This document shows positions 43,299-52,380 of a stretch of 64,000 nt of DNA, in pieces (position 1 is the stretch's first letter; every line of letters begins with the position of its first letter). The notes beneath the pieces are model-generated. The model was not told the origin of the DNA. It searched no databases and worked only from the letters and a program-made list of their open reading frames with translations. The translations under genes and the position numbers were made by a program. This DNA is from Pseudomonas kribbensis (GTDB lineage Bacteria > Pseudomonadota > Gammaproteobacteria > Pseudomonadales > Pseudomonadaceae): assembly GCF_003352185.1 (NCBI RefSeq), contig NZ_CP029608.1, forward strand, positions 1,798,001 to 1,862,000. The letters run 5' to 3'.

Positions 43299-44087
43299 AT
43301 GGAGCATAAAGAATCTTCACAGGGCGACTTCGAGTCGACGCTGAAAAAACACGCGGTCGAACTGGTCGAAAGCCTTGAAAAAGGCAGGTTCGGCGACGCT
43401 GTGCAACTGATCCATGAGCTCAATCAGACCCGTGACCGTGGCCTGTATCAGGAAGTCGGCAAGCTCACGCGCGAACTGCACAGTGCGATCGTCAACTTCC
43501 AGATCGACCCGCACATGCCGCAGGCCGAGGAAGTGTCGCAGATCACTGATGCGACCGAGCGCCTGGGCTATGTGGTCAAGCTGACCGAAGCTGCGGCCAA
43601 CCGCACCATGGATCTGGTGGAAAGCGCCACGCCGGTGGTCAATGGTCTGGCTGATGAAGCCCAGGCGTTGAGTGCCGACTGGGGACGTTTCATGCGCCGC
43701 GAAGTCGGGGCTGAAGAGTTCCGCGAACTGGCGCGTCGGGTCGACGGTTTTCTGTCACGCAGCAGCGCGGACAACCGCGCGGTGTCGAGCAACCTCAACG
43801 ACATCCTGCTGGCCCAGGATTACCAGGACCTCACCGGTCAGGTGATCAAGCGCGTGACCCAACTGGTCACCGAAGTCGAAAGCAATTTGCTCAAACTCGT
43901 CCTTATGGCCAGTCAGGTTGACCGCTTTGCGGGCATCGAACATGACCGTGCGGCGATGCTCGCTGAAAAAGATCCACAAAAACATCTCTCGCAGGGTGAA
44001 GGTCCGCAGATTCATGCCGATAAACGAGAAGACGTTGTGTCCGGTCAGGACGATGTGGACGATTTGCTATCCAGCCTTGGATTTTGA
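43299..44087 (+). CDS. cheZ: CheY-P phosphatase CheZ
   Basis: Dephosphorylates CheY-P. The 262-residue protein is a long helical hairpin. The catalytic segment is ILLAQDYQDLTGQVIKRVTQ with the conserved Asp and Gln, and the C-terminal CheY-binding peptide is VDDLLSSLGF. ATG 43299 follows GGGGGAGCT and gives the usual MEH start; the longer frame from 43281 overlaps cheY and lacks homology. Confidence 0.97.
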   Translation: MEHKESSQGDFESTLKKHAVELVESLEKGRFGDAVQLIHELNQTRDRGLYQEVGKLTRELHSAIVNFQIDPHMPQAEEVSQITDATERLGYVVKLTEAAANRTMDLVESATPVVNGLADEAQALSADWGRFMRREVGAEEFRELARRVDGFLSRSSADNRAVSSNLNDILLAQDYQDLTGQVIKRVTQLVTEVESNLLKLVLMASQVDRFAGIEHDRAAMLAEKDPQKHLSQGEGPQIHADKREDVVSGQDDVDDLLSSLGF

Positions 44088-44126
44088 GTTTTTTTGGGTT
44101 TTTAGACCTGTAGGAGCACCCCATTA

Positions 44127-46412
44127 ATGAGCTTCGGCGCCGATGAAGAGATCCTTCAGGATTTCCTGGTTGAGGCCGGCGAGATTCTTGAGCAACTGTC
44201 CGAACAACTGGTCGAGCTGGAAAGCCGCCCGGATGACGCAGATCTGCTCAACGCAATTTTTCGCGGTTTCCACACTGTAAAAGGGGGCGCCGGCTTCCTT
44301 CAGCTCAACGAGCTGGTGGAGTGCTGTCACATCGCCGAAAACGTGTTCGACATCCTGCGCAAGGGTGAGCGTCGCGTAGATGCAGAACTGATGGACGTGG
44401 TGCTCGAAGCGCTGGACGCGGTGAACAGCATGTTCAGCGAAGTCCGCGATCGCAGCCCGATTACCGCTGCAACCCCGGAACTGCTGGCCGCCCTGGCGCG
44501 CCTGGCCGAACCGCAATCGGCGGATGAAGCCCCGGCTTCGCCTGTGGCCGAGATGATCGAAGAGCTGGTCGTTGAAAACGAAGCCGGCGACTCCGGCGAC
44601 ATCACCGATAACGAATTTGAACAGCTGCTGGACTCGCTGAACGCCGTCAAGGCCGAAGCCGAAGCCCCGGCGGCTGCCGCTGCGCCTGCTTCCGACGAAG
44701 CGGCCAGCGATGAAATCACCGACGCCGAGTTCGAGTCGCTGCTCGACCAGTTGCACGGCAAGGGCCAGTTCGCGGCCGACGCCGTGGCACCGGCGGCAGC
44801 AGCCCCGACTGCTCCGGCGGCGGGCGACAGCTCGGACATCACCGACGACGAATTCGAAGCCTTGCTCGATCAGTTGCACGGCAAGGGCAACTTTGCTGTC
44901 GATGCACTGGAGTCGGCCATTGCTTCCGTCCCTGCGAATGCAAATGCTGCCCCGGCAGCGGCGGCGGCCGGTAGTGATCTGATCACCGACCACGAGTTCG
45001 AATCGCTGCTCGACGATCTGCATGGCAAAGGCAAGTTCACTGACGTCGCCACCGGTGCCGTCGTGACGGCCGGCAATGCTTCGGCTGTTGCAGCGCCTGC
45101 CGCCAAGGCCCCGGCCGCTGCGGCAAAACCCGCTGCAAAAGCGCCTGAGCCCAAGGCCGAACCGGCCAAACCGGCTGCCGCTGCTGCACCGGCTCCGGCC
45201 CGTGCGCCGGCGACTCCGCCACCGGAAAAACCGGCGAGCGAAGCCGAGACCACCGTGCGTGTGGACACCGCACGTCTCGACGAAATCATGAACATGGTCG
45301 GCGAGCTGGTGCTGGTGCGTAACCGTCTGGTGCGCCTGGGCCTGAACAGCGGCGACGAGTCGATGCAGAAGGCCGTGTCGAACCTCGACGTGGTTACCGC
45401 CGACTTGCAGACCGCTGTCATGAAGACCCGGATGCAGCCGATCAAGAAAGTCTTCGGCCGCTTCCCGCGTCTGGTTCGCGACCTCGCGCGTCAGCTCAAG
45501 AAAGAAATCAACCTGGAACTGGTGGGCGAAGAGACCGACCTCGACAAGAACCTCGTCGAGGCACTGGCCGACCCGCTGGTCCACTTGGTGCGCAACGCGG
45601 TCGACCACGGCATCGAGTCGCCGGAAGAACGCGAAGCCTCGGGCAAGGCTCGTGGCGGCAAGGTGATCCTGGCGGCCGAGCAGGAAGGCGACCACATCCT
45701 GCTGTCGATCTCCGACGACGGCAAAGGCATGGACCCGAATGTCCTGCGCGCCATCGCCGTGAAACGCGGTGTGATGGACAAGGATGCGGCGGATCGTCTG
45801 AGCGACACCGAGTGCTACAACCTGATCTTCGCCCCGGGTTTCTCGACCAAGACCGAGATCTCCGACGTGTCCGGCCGTGGTGTCGGCATGGACGTGGTGA
45901 AGACCAAGATTTCCCAGCTCAACGGTTCGATCAACATCTACTCGACCAAGGGCGCCGGCTCGAAAATCGTCATCAAGGTACCGCTGACGCTGGCGATCAT
46001 GCCGACCCTGATGGTGATGCTCGGCAACCAGGCGTTCGCGTTCCCGCTGGTGAACGTCAACGAAATCTTCCACCTCGACCTGTCGACCACCAACGTGGTG
46101 GACGGCCAGGAAGTGGTGATCGTGCGGGACAAGGCGCTGCCATTGTTCTACCTCAAGCGCTGGCTGGTCAGCTCCGCCGCTCACGAAGAGCAGCGCGAAG
46201 GCCATGTGGTGATCCTTTCGGTGGGCACCCAGCGGATCGGCTTCGTCGTCGATCAACTGGTCGGCCAGGAAGAAGTGGTCATCAAGCCATTGGGCAAAAT
46301 GCTGCAGGGAACCCCGGGCATGTCCGGCGCCACCATTACCGGTGACGGCCGCATTGCGCTGATTCTCGATGTTCCAAGCATGCTCAAGCGTTACGCCGCA
46401 CGGCGTATTTGA
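44127..46412 (+). CDS. cheA: Chemotaxis histidine kinase CheA
   Basis: Central kinase of the chemotaxis array. The 761-residue protein has P1 with the phosphorylated His49 in [14 protein letters not shown] long Ala/Pro-rich linker (about residues 125-375) contains four copies of a motif like ITDxEFExLLDxLHGKGxF near residues 158, 196, 237 and 285, the first copy being shortened. After this come P3 ([20 protein letters not shown]), P4 with the N box [16 protein letters not shown], the G1 box SDDGKGMD and the G2 box GRGVGMDVV, and P5 (CheW-like, [20 protein letters not shown]). A separate CheY-binding P2 domain is not obvious. Confidence 0.97.
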   Translation: MSFGADEEILQDFLVEAGEILEQLSEQLVELESRPDDADLLNAIFRGFHTVKGGAGFLQLNELVECCHIAENVFDILRKGERRVDAELMDVVLEALDAVNSMFSEVRDRSPITAATPELLAALARLAEPQSADEAPASPVAEMIEELVVENEAGDSGDITDNEFEQLLDSLNAVKAEAEAPAAAAAPASDEAASDEITDAEFESLLDQLHGKGQFAADAVAPAAAAPTAPAAGDSSDITDDEFEALLDQLHGKGNFAVDALESAIASVPANANAAPAAAAAGSDLITDHEFESLLDDLHGKGKFTDVATGAVVTAGNASAVAAPAAKAPAAAAKPAAKAPEPKAEPAKPAAAAAPAPARAPATPPPEKPASEAETTVRVDTARLDEIMNMVGELVLVRNRLVRLGLNSGDESMQKAVSNLDVVTADLQTAVMKTRMQPIKKVFGRFPRLVRDLARQLKKEINLELVGEETDLDKNLVEALADPLVHLVRNAVDHGIESPEEREASGKARGGKVILAAEQEGDHILLSISDDGKGMDPNVLRAIAVKRGVMDKDAADRLSDTECYNLIFAPGFSTKTEISDVSGRGVGMDVVKTKISQLNGSINIYSTKGAGSKIVIKVPLTLAIMPTLMVMLGNQAFAFPLVNVNEIFHLDLSTTNVVDGQEVVIVRDKALPLFYLKRWLVSSAAHEEQREGHVVILSVGTQRIGFVVDQLVGQEEVVIKPLGKMLQGTPGMSGATITGDGRIALILDVPSMLKRYAARRI

Positions 46413-46461
46413 ATCCGGGGCAGCGGGGCGACAACGTCCCGCTGCACCTAATGGAGTGTTT

Positions 46462-47598
46462 ATGGCAGTCAAAGTCCTGGTGGTGGACGATTCGGGTTTT
46501 TTCCGCCGCCGCGTCTCGGAAATTCTTTCAGCGGATCCGAGCATCCAGGTTGTCGGTACGGCAACCAACGGTAAAGAGGCGATCGATCAGGCCCTGGCCC
46601 TCAAGCCGGACGTGATCACCATGGACTACGAGATGCCGATGATGGATGGCATCACGGCGGTGCGGCACATCATGCAGCGCTGCCCGACCCCGGTGTTGAT
46701 GTTCTCCTCGCTGACCCATGAAGGCGCCCGGGTGACCCTGGATGCGCTGGATGCCGGCGCGGTGGATTTCCTGCCGAAGAATTTCGAAGACATCTCGCGC
46801 AATCCGGAGAAGGTCAAGCAACTGCTGTGCGAGAAGGTGCACAGCATCTCGCGCAGTAACCGTCGTTTCAGTGCCTACAGTGCGCCGGCGCCAGCCGCTG
46901 CACCGGCACCTGCGCCGACTCCGGCTGCGGCACCGTCGAGCTTTGGCAGCCACAGTGCGCCGGCTCGTCCGGCACCGGCGCCTGCACCGGCTCGCGCTCC
47001 GGCCGCCAGCGCTTCGTCGCCCGCGCCGAAACGCAAGGCCTACAAGCTGGTGGCGATTGGTACGTCGACCGGTGGCCCGGTTGCGCTGCAGCGGGTTCTG
47101 ACCCAGTTGCCGGCCAACTTCCCGGCGCCGATCGTGCTGATCCAGCACATGCCGGCCGCTTTCACCAAGGCGTTCGCCGAGCGTCTGGACAAGCTGTGCC
47201 GCATCAGCGTCAAGGAAGCCGAGGATGGCGACATCCTGCGTCCGGGTCTGGCGCTGCTGGCGCCGGGTGGCAAGCAGATGATGATCGACGGCCGTGGCGC
47301 GGTGAAAATCCTGCCGGGCGACGAGCGTCTGAACTACAAGCCTTGCGTGGACATCACCTTCGGTTCTGCGGCGAAATCCTACAGTGACAAAGTTCTGGCG
47401 GTCGTGTTGACCGGCATGGGCGCCGACGGTCGCGAAGGCGCGCGTCTGCTCAAGCAGGGCGGCAGCACTGTCTGGGCCCAGGACGAAGCCAGTTGCGTGA
47501 TCTACGGCATGCCGATGGCGATCGTCAAAGCTGACCTCGCGGATGCGGTGTACGGTCTGGACGATATCGGCAAGCACATCGTCGAGGCGTGTATCTGA
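46462..47598 (+). CDS. cheB: Chemoreceptor glutamate methylesterase CheB
   Basis: Removes methyl groups from chemoreceptors for adaptation. The 378-residue protein has a receiver domain ([12 protein letters not shown], Asp55 in [13 protein letters not shown], Lys in DFLPKNF). A Pro/Ala-rich linker (about 140-195) follows, then the methylesterase domain with the catalytic Ser in [10 protein letters not shown], His in [14 protein letters not shown] and Asp in [14 protein letters not shown] 46462 is behind TGGAGTGTTT. The stop overlaps the motC ATG (TGATG). Confidence 0.97.
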   Translation: MAVKVLVVDDSGFFRRRVSEILSADPSIQVVGTATNGKEAIDQALALKPDVITMDYEMPMMDGITAVRHIMQRCPTPVLMFSSLTHEGARVTLDALDAGAVDFLPKNFEDISRNPEKVKQLLCEKVHSISRSNRRFSAYSAPAPAAAPAPAPTPAAAPSSFGSHSAPARPAPAPAPARAPAASASSPAPKRKAYKLVAIGTSTGGPVALQRVLTQLPANFPAPIVLIQHMPAAFTKAFAERLDKLCRISVKEAEDGDILRPGLALLAPGGKQMMIDGRGAVKILPGDERLNYKPCVDITFGSAAKSYSDKVLAVVLTGMGADGREGARLLKQGGSTVWAQDEASCVIYGMPMAIVKADLADAVYGLDDIGKHIVEACI

Positions 47599-48338
47599 TG
47601 GATGTTCTAAGCCTTATCGGGATCATCATGGCGTTTGTCGCCATCATCGGCGGCAACTTCCTTGAAGGCGGTCACCTCGGCGCACTGGCCAACGGCCCGG
47701 CGGCGCTGATCGTGCTCGGCGGGACCATCGGTGCCGCCTTGCTGCAATCGCCGATGAGCGCGTTCAAGCGTGCCATGCAAATCCTCGCCTGGATCTTTTT
47801 CCCGCCCCGCGTGGATCTGGCCGGCGGCATCGACCGCGTCGTCAACTGGAGCCTCACCGCACGCAAGGAAGGCCTGCTGGGCCTGGAAGGCGTGGCGGAT
47901 GCCGAACCCGACGCCTACTCGCGCAAGGGCCTGCAACTGCTGGTCGACGGCGCCGAGCCGGAAGCGATCCGCAGCATTCTCGAAGTGGATTTCTACACCC
48001 AGGAAGCCCGCGACATCGAGGCCGCCAAGGTCTTTGAAAGCATGGGTGGTTACGCGCCGACCATCGGTATCATCGGTGCGGTGATGGGCCTGATCCACGT
48101 GATGGGCAACCTGGCCGATCCGTCGCAACTGGGCAACGGTATCGCCGTGGCATTCGTCGCCACCATCTACGGTGTGGCCAGTGCCAACCTGGTGTTGCTG
48201 CCGGTCGCTGCCAAGCTCAAGTCAATTGCGTTGCGGCAGTCGCGTTATCGCGAAATGTTGTTGGAAGGTATTTTGTCGATCGCTGAAGGTGAAAACCCAC
48301 GCTCCATCGAGTTGAAGCTTCAGGGCTTCATGGATTAA
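47598..48338 (+). CDS. motC: Flagellar stator subunit MotC (MotA family)
   Basis: Proton-channel stator subunit of the second Pseudomonas stator, which supports swimming and is linked to c-di-GMP control. The 246-residue protein has four membrane helices (IGIIMAFVAIIGGNF, ALIVLGGTIGAALLQ, and after a cytoplasmic loop GYAPTIGIIGAVMGLIHVM and IAVAFVATIYGVASANLVLL). The cytoplasmic loop has the charged residues that meet FliG. The start overlaps the cheB stop by one base. motD follows after 12 bases. Confidence 0.96.
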   Translation: MDVLSLIGIIMAFVAIIGGNFLEGGHLGALANGPAALIVLGGTIGAALLQSPMSAFKRAMQILAWIFFPPRVDLAGGIDRVVNWSLTARKEGLLGLEGVADAEPDAYSRKGLQLLVDGAEPEAIRSILEVDFYTQEARDIEAAKVFESMGGYAPTIGIIGAVMGLIHVMGNLADPSQLGNGIAVAFVATIYGVASANLVLLPVAAKLKSIALRQSRYREMLLEGILSIAEGENPRSIELKLQGFMD

Positions 48339-48350
48339 GGGACTAACCTC

Positions 48351-49241
48351 ATGGCACGTCGTCGCCAGCATGAAGAGCACGTAAACCATGAACGTTGGCT
48401 GGTTTCCTACGCCGACTTCATCACCTTGCTCTTTGCCTTTTTCGTGGTGATGTACTCCATCTCGTCGATCAACGAAGGCAAGTACAAGGTCATCTCCGAA
48501 GCGCTGATCGGGGTCTTCACCGACTCCGACCGCTCGCTCAAGCCGATCCCGATCGGTGAGGAACGCCCGAAAACCGTGACCCCGGCCAAGCCGCTGGTCA
48601 AGGACTCCGAACAGGTCGATGCCGGCATTGCCGGGGCCAGCGATCCGCTGAAAAGCATCGCCGACGATATCAGCGCCGCGTTCGGCGACTTGATCGCGAG
48701 CAACCAGATGACCGTGCGCGGCAACGAGCTGTGGGTCGAGATCGAACTCAACTCCAGCCTGTTGTTCGGCAGCGGTGATGCGATGCCGAGCGACATCGCG
48801 TTCAACATCATCGACAAGGTCGCGGCGATCCTCAAACCGTTCGACAACCCGATCCACGTCGAAGGCTTCACCGACGACCAGCCGATCCGCACCGCGCAGT
48901 ACCCGACCAACTGGGAACTGTCCTCGGCGCGTTCGGCGAGCATCGTGCGCATGCTGGCGATGCAGGGCGTCAACCCGGGCCGCATGGCCTCGGTGGGTTA
49001 CGGCGAATTCCAGCCGGTGGCCAACAACGCCACCGCCGAAGGCCGGGCGAAGAACCGTCGCGTGGTGCTGGTGGTGTCGCGCAATCTCGATGTGCGTCGC
49101 AGCCTGACCGGCACCGGGACCGCCAATGCAACACCGGACGCCGCGTTGAAGCGTGCTGGCACACAAACTGCACCGACCCCGGTCAAGACGCCGGGACGCG
49201 AGAGTGCCGTCAATTCTCCGTCGCCCGCATTAATACGCTGA
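48351..49241 (+). CDS. motD: Flagellar stator subunit MotD (MotB family)
   Basis: Peptidoglycan-anchored stator subunit. The 296-residue protein has an N-terminal membrane helix preceded by WLVSYADFITLLFAFFVVMY, with the proton-carrying Asp in YADF. The periplasmic OmpA-like domain is at about 125-255 (ELNSSLLFGSGDAMPSD, IHVEGFTDDQPIRTAQYPTN, WELSSARSASIVRML). The C-terminal 40 residues are Thr/Pro-rich and disordered. It pairs with MotC. Confidence 0.96.
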   Translation: MARRRQHEEHVNHERWLVSYADFITLLFAFFVVMYSISSINEGKYKVISEALIGVFTDSDRSLKPIPIGEERPKTVTPAKPLVKDSEQVDAGIAGASDPLKSIADDISAAFGDLIASNQMTVRGNELWVEIELNSSLLFGSGDAMPSDIAFNIIDKVAAILKPFDNPIHVEGFTDDQPIRTAQYPTNWELSSARSASIVRMLAMQGVNPGRMASVGYGEFQPVANNATAEGRAKNRRVVLVVSRNLDVRRSLTGTGTANATPDAALKRAGTQTAPTPVKTPGRESAVNSPSPALIR

Positions 49242-49284
49242 GCCATGTCTCGGCCGAGCATCTCGGCCGGGAGGAACAATCCGA

Positions 49285-50073
49285 ATGAGAGTCTGGGCAG
49301 TCGCCAATCAAAAGGGTGGTGTTGGTAAAACCACTTCTTCCATCGCTTTAGCCGGTTTGCTGGCCGAGGCGGGCAAACGCGTGGTCGTGGTCGATCTCGA
49401 CCCGCACGGCTCGATGACCAGCTATTTCGGTTACGACCCCGACAGCCTGGAACACAGCAACTACGACCTGTTTCTGCACAAGGGCAGTGTGCCGCAGGGC
49501 CTGCCGGGCCAGTTGCTGCTGTCCACCAGCGATGAACGCATTTCCCTGTTGCCGTCCAGCACCGCGCTGGCCACCCTCGAGCGTCAGTCGCCGGGGCAGA
49601 GTGGCCTGGGTCTGGTGATCGCCAAGAGTCTGGCGCAGCTGTGGCAGGACTTCGATTACGCAATCATCGACAGCCCGCCGTTGCTCGGCGTGCTGATGGT
49701 CAACGCCCTGGCCGCCAGTCAGCAACTGGTGATCCCGGTGCAGACCGAACACCTGGCCGTCAAAGGCCTGGAGCGGATGGTCAACACCCTGGCGATGATC
49801 AACCGTTCGCGCAAACAGGCGCTGCCGTTCAGCATCGTGCCGACCCTGTTCGACCGCCGCACCCAGGCGTCGATGGGTACCTTGCGCGTGCTGCGCGACA
49901 AATTCCCCGAGGAGATCTGGCAGGGTTATATCCCGGTCGATACCCGTCTGCGCGACGCCAGCCGTGCTGGTGTCACGCCTTCGCAATTCGACGGCAAGAG
50001 CCGTGGCGTGCTGGCTTACCGCGCGCTGCTCAAGCATCTGCTGGCGCAGCAACTCGTTCCGCAGGTGGCCTGA
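49285..50073 (+). CDS. ParA-like ATPase of the chemotaxis cluster (ParC-type)
   Basis: A 262-residue ParA/MinD-family ATPase: Walker A NQKGGVGKTTSSIALAG, VVVDLDPHGSMTSYFGY and the Walker B region DYAIIDSPPLLG. In Vibrio the homologue ParC places chemotaxis arrays at the cell pole together with the CheW-like ParP; the gene order here (ParA-like, CheW-like, cheW) is the same. A plasmid-partition role is unlikely, as no parB follows. The gap to the next gene is 2 bases. Confidence 0.9.
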   Translation: MRVWAVANQKGGVGKTTSSIALAGLLAEAGKRVVVVDLDPHGSMTSYFGYDPDSLEHSNYDLFLHKGSVPQGLPGQLLLSTSDERISLLPSSTALATLERQSPGQSGLGLVIAKSLAQLWQDFDYAIIDSPPLLGVLMVNALAASQQLVIPVQTEHLAVKGLERMVNTLAMINRSRKQALPFSIVPTLFDRRTQASMGTLRVLRDKFPEEIWQGYIPVDTRLRDASRAGVTPSQFDGKSRGVLAYRALLKHLLAQQLVPQVA

Positions 50074-50075
50074 GC

Positions 50076-51029
50076 ATGAATCGGCCGATCAAGCTGACAT
50101 CGAAGCCGCAACTGGCGCTGCAGTCCTATCTGGACGGCTTGCTGCAGGAGGTGACGGAAGAGATCCCGCAGGCCGTCGAGGCGCCGGTCGAGGTGGTCGA
50201 GAACACCGCCGTACTCGATGAATTCCAGGCCGCCGTGCTTGAAGAACAGGCCCGCGATGCGCAACAAGCCGCGCGACCGGTCGCCCCGGTTGCAGCGCCG
50301 GCGGCTGTGGTAGCGAAGGCACCTGCAACGTTGATCAAAGAGCCTGAGCCGGTGCGCGTGGTCTCGACGCTGGCACCGCTGCTGCAAACCCAACTTCTGC
50401 AAACGCCGCCGGTTCCGGCGGCGCCAGCGCCCGAACCTGAAACGCCTGCACCAGCCCCGGTCGAGCCGACTCTGGTTGCGCCACTGGTGGAAGTGCATCT
50501 GCCACCGAGCAATACGCCGCCACCGGTGGAAACCGACGGCCGCCCGGCCTGGGCGTCGGAAGCCTTCGAATGCCTGTTGTTCGATGTGGCCGGGTTGACC
50601 CTGGCCGTGCCGCTGGTGTGCCTGGGCTCGATCTATTCGCTGGCCGGCCATGAGCTGACGCCGCTGTTCGGTCAGCCGGAATGGTTTCTCGGCATCCTGC
50701 CAAGCCAGGCCGGCAACCTGAAGGTGCTGGACACCGCGCGCTGGGTCATGCCGGATCGCTATCGCGATGACTTCCGTCAGGGCCTGCAATACGTGATTTC
50801 GGTACAAGGTTACGAGTGGGGGCTGGCGGTGCATCAGGTCAGCCGCTCGTTGCGCCTGGACCCGAATGAAATCAAATGGAGAAGTCAACGGGGTCAGCGG
50901 CCATGGCTCGCGGGCACGGTGATTGAACACATGTGCGCCTTGCTCGATGTCTCCGCACTGGCCGAGCTGATCGCCAGCGGTGGGGCAAAGCACATGTCCG
51001 GCAGTAAGCCGAACCACAAACCGACATAA
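50076..51029 (+). CDS. CheW-domain protein with long Pro/Ala-rich N-terminus (ParP-like)
   Basis: A 317-residue protein from ATG 50076, two bases after the ParA-like gene. Residues 1-165 are low-complexity, rich in Ala, Pro, Val and Glu, after a short conserved start (RPIKLTSKPQLALQSYLDGL). Residues about 170-300 form a CheW domain (FECLLFDVAGLTLAVPLVCL, WFLGILPSQAGNLKVLDTAR, QGYEWGLAVHQVSRSLRL). This is the layout of ParP, which links ParC to CheA and the receptors so that arrays stay polar. The frame upstream of 50076 lies inside the ParA-like gene and is ignored. Confidence 0.88.
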   Translation: MNRPIKLTSKPQLALQSYLDGLLQEVTEEIPQAVEAPVEVVENTAVLDEFQAAVLEEQARDAQQAARPVAPVAAPAAVVAKAPATLIKEPEPVRVVSTLAPLLQTQLLQTPPVPAAPAPEPETPAPAPVEPTLVAPLVEVHLPPSNTPPPVETDGRPAWASEAFECLLFDVAGLTLAVPLVCLGSIYSLAGHELTPLFGQPEWFLGILPSQAGNLKVLDTARWVMPDRYRDDFRQGLQYVISVQGYEWGLAVHQVSRSLRLDPNEIKWRSQRGQRPWLAGTVIEHMCALLDVSALAELIASGGAKHMSGSKPNHKPT

Positions 51030-51114
51030 AACTTACATAACAGACAGCACCGGCATACGCATGGCGGCGCACAGAACACACACCGCCAGGCGCGGTTTTT
51101 CGAGGGGCTAGGGT

Positions 51115-51600
51115 ATGAACGACAAGGCTACTGCGGCAAAGGGTTCCGAAGATCCGATCCTGCAATGGGTGACCTTCAAGCTGGACAACGAAACCTACGG
51201 CATCAACGTGATGCGCGTTCAGGAAGTCCTGCGCTACACCGAGATCGCTCCGGTTCCGGGTGCTCCAAGCTACGTGCTGGGCATCATCAACCTGCGCGGC
51301 AACGTGGTGACCGTGATCGACACCCGTCAGCGCTTCGGCCTGATGAGCGGCGAGATCAGCGACAACACCCGTATCGTCATCATCGAAGCCGACAAGCAAG
51401 TGGTCGGCATCATGGTCGACAGCGTGGCTGAAGTGGTTTACCTGCGTCAGTCGGAGATCGAGACCGCACCGAACGTCGGTAACGAAGAGTCGGCCAAGTT
51501 CATCCAGGGCGTGTGCAACAAGAACAACGAGTTGCTCATCCTGGTCGAGCTGGACAAGATGATGAGCGAAGAAGAATGGTCGGAACTGGAGAATATCTGA
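51115..51600 (+). CDS. cheW: Chemotaxis coupling protein CheW
   Basis: Adaptor between receptors and CheA. The 161-residue protein is a single CheW domain: LQWVTFKLDNETYGINVMRVQEVLRYTEI at the N-terminus, then the signature YVLGIINLRGNVVTVIDTRQ and VGIMVDSVAEVVYL, each in part. The C-terminus LILVELDKMMS is standard. GGGGCTAGGGT precedes the ATG. The next gene begins directly after the stop. Confidence 0.97.
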   Translation: MNDKATAAKGSEDPILQWVTFKLDNETYGINVMRVQEVLRYTEIAPVPGAPSYVLGIINLRGNVVTVIDTRQRFGLMSGEISDNTRIVIIEADKQVVGIMVDSVAEVVYLRQSEIETAPNVGNEESAKFIQGVCNKNNELLILVELDKMMSEEEWSELENI

Positions 51601-51996
51601 TTGATTCTCGAGGTAGCGGTCATTGTCCTGTTCCTGTTCTGGGCAGGCACGCTGGCGATGTTTCTGGCGTACATCAAGGCGCAGCGCGTGATCGCTGCGC
51701 AACAGGCCCAGGGCGATGCGCTGCGTGACCAGCGCATCAAGGACCTGGCCAAGCGTGTCGACGATTACCAGAACGGCAACGTGCGCATGGGCGAAGCCCT
51801 GCACGAGCTGCGCGCGGTCGTCAGTCCGATCCCGGACAAAATCACCCAGCTCGAACAGCGCGACCCGTCCAGCCTGTCATTCGCCCAGGCGGCGAAACTG
51901 GTGGGGATGGGCGCGAGTGTCGATGAGCTGACTCAGTCCTGCGGGTTGACCCAGGCTGAGGCGGAGTTGATGCGCAAGCTGCACAGAAGCAGTTGA
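51601..51996 (+). CDS. DUF2802 membrane-anchored protein
   Basis: A 131-residue protein with one N-terminal membrane helix (residues 3-24, LEVAVIVLFLFWAGTLAMFL) followed by a helical, charged cytoplasmic part (QRIKDLAKRVDDYQNGNVRM). A C-terminal small helical domain is HTH-like in appearance (FAQAAKLVGMGASVDELTQS). This matches the DUF2802 family found after cheW in pseudomonads; its function is unknown. The start is TTG 51601, immediately after the cheW TGA; no better start is available before the membrane helix. Confidence 0.85.
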   Translation: MILEVAVIVLFLFWAGTLAMFLAYIKAQRVIAAQQAQGDALRDQRIKDLAKRVDDYQNGNVRMGEALHELRAVVSPIPDKITQLEQRDPSSLSFAQAAKLVGMGASVDELTQSCGLTQAEAELMRKLHRSS

Positions 51997-52012
51997 GAGT
52001 TTCGAGCGGAAC

Positions 52013-52046
52013 AAAAAAATCGCAGTCGATGACTGCGATTTTTTTT
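52013..52046. terminator. Bidirectional terminator between the che operon and the minus-strand fliK-like operon
   Basis: AAAAAAATCGCAGTC (52013-52027), loop GAT, then GACTGCGATTTTTTTT. It has A and T runs on both sides and lies between two convergent genes (stops at 51996 and 52051), so it probably ends transcription from both. Confidence 0.92.
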
Positions 52047-52050
52047 GCCT

Positions 52051-52380
52051 TCAGTAATCGTCGCCGCGATCGGTGATGTCCTTCTCGACCATCGGCGCAT
52101 CCGGGTCGTGTCCTTGCGGGAACTTGCCCTTGAGGTTCCAGGCAAACGCGATGATCTCGGCAATCGTCAGGTATAGCTCCTGCGGGATGCTGTCGCCCAG
52201 TTCCATTCGCGCCAGCAACTTCACCAGTTCGGCGTTCTCGTAGATCGGCACTTCACAGTCGCGGGCGATGCGCAGGATTTCCTCGGCCAGTTCATCGTCG
52301 CCCTTGGCGGTGAGGGTCGGGGCGTGGCTGCCGTCGTACTTGAGGGCGATGGCCTGGCGTGGAGCAGTGGAATCGTTCAT
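52051..52380 (-). CDS. Free-standing FlhB C-terminal-domain protein (FlhX-like)
   Basis: A 109-residue protein from ATG 52380 that matches only the cytoplasmic end of FlhB: AIALKYDGSHAPTLTAKGDD, EVPIYENAELVKLLARMELG, IPQELYLTIAEIIAFAWNLK. It has no membrane helices and begins just after the place where FlhB has NPTH, so it corresponds to the fragment left after FlhB self-cleavage. Similar stand-alone proteins (FlhX in Helicobacter, YlqH in Bacillus) can partly replace the FlhB C-terminal fragment. Its start overlaps the stop of the FliK-like gene by 4 bases. The role in Pseudomonas is not established. Confidence 0.88.
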   Translation of the reverse strand: MNDSTAPRQAIALKYDGSHAPTLTAKGDDELAEEILRIARDCEVPIYENAELVKLLARMELGDSIPQELYLTIAEIIAFAWNLKGKFPQGHDPDAPMVEKDITDRGDDY

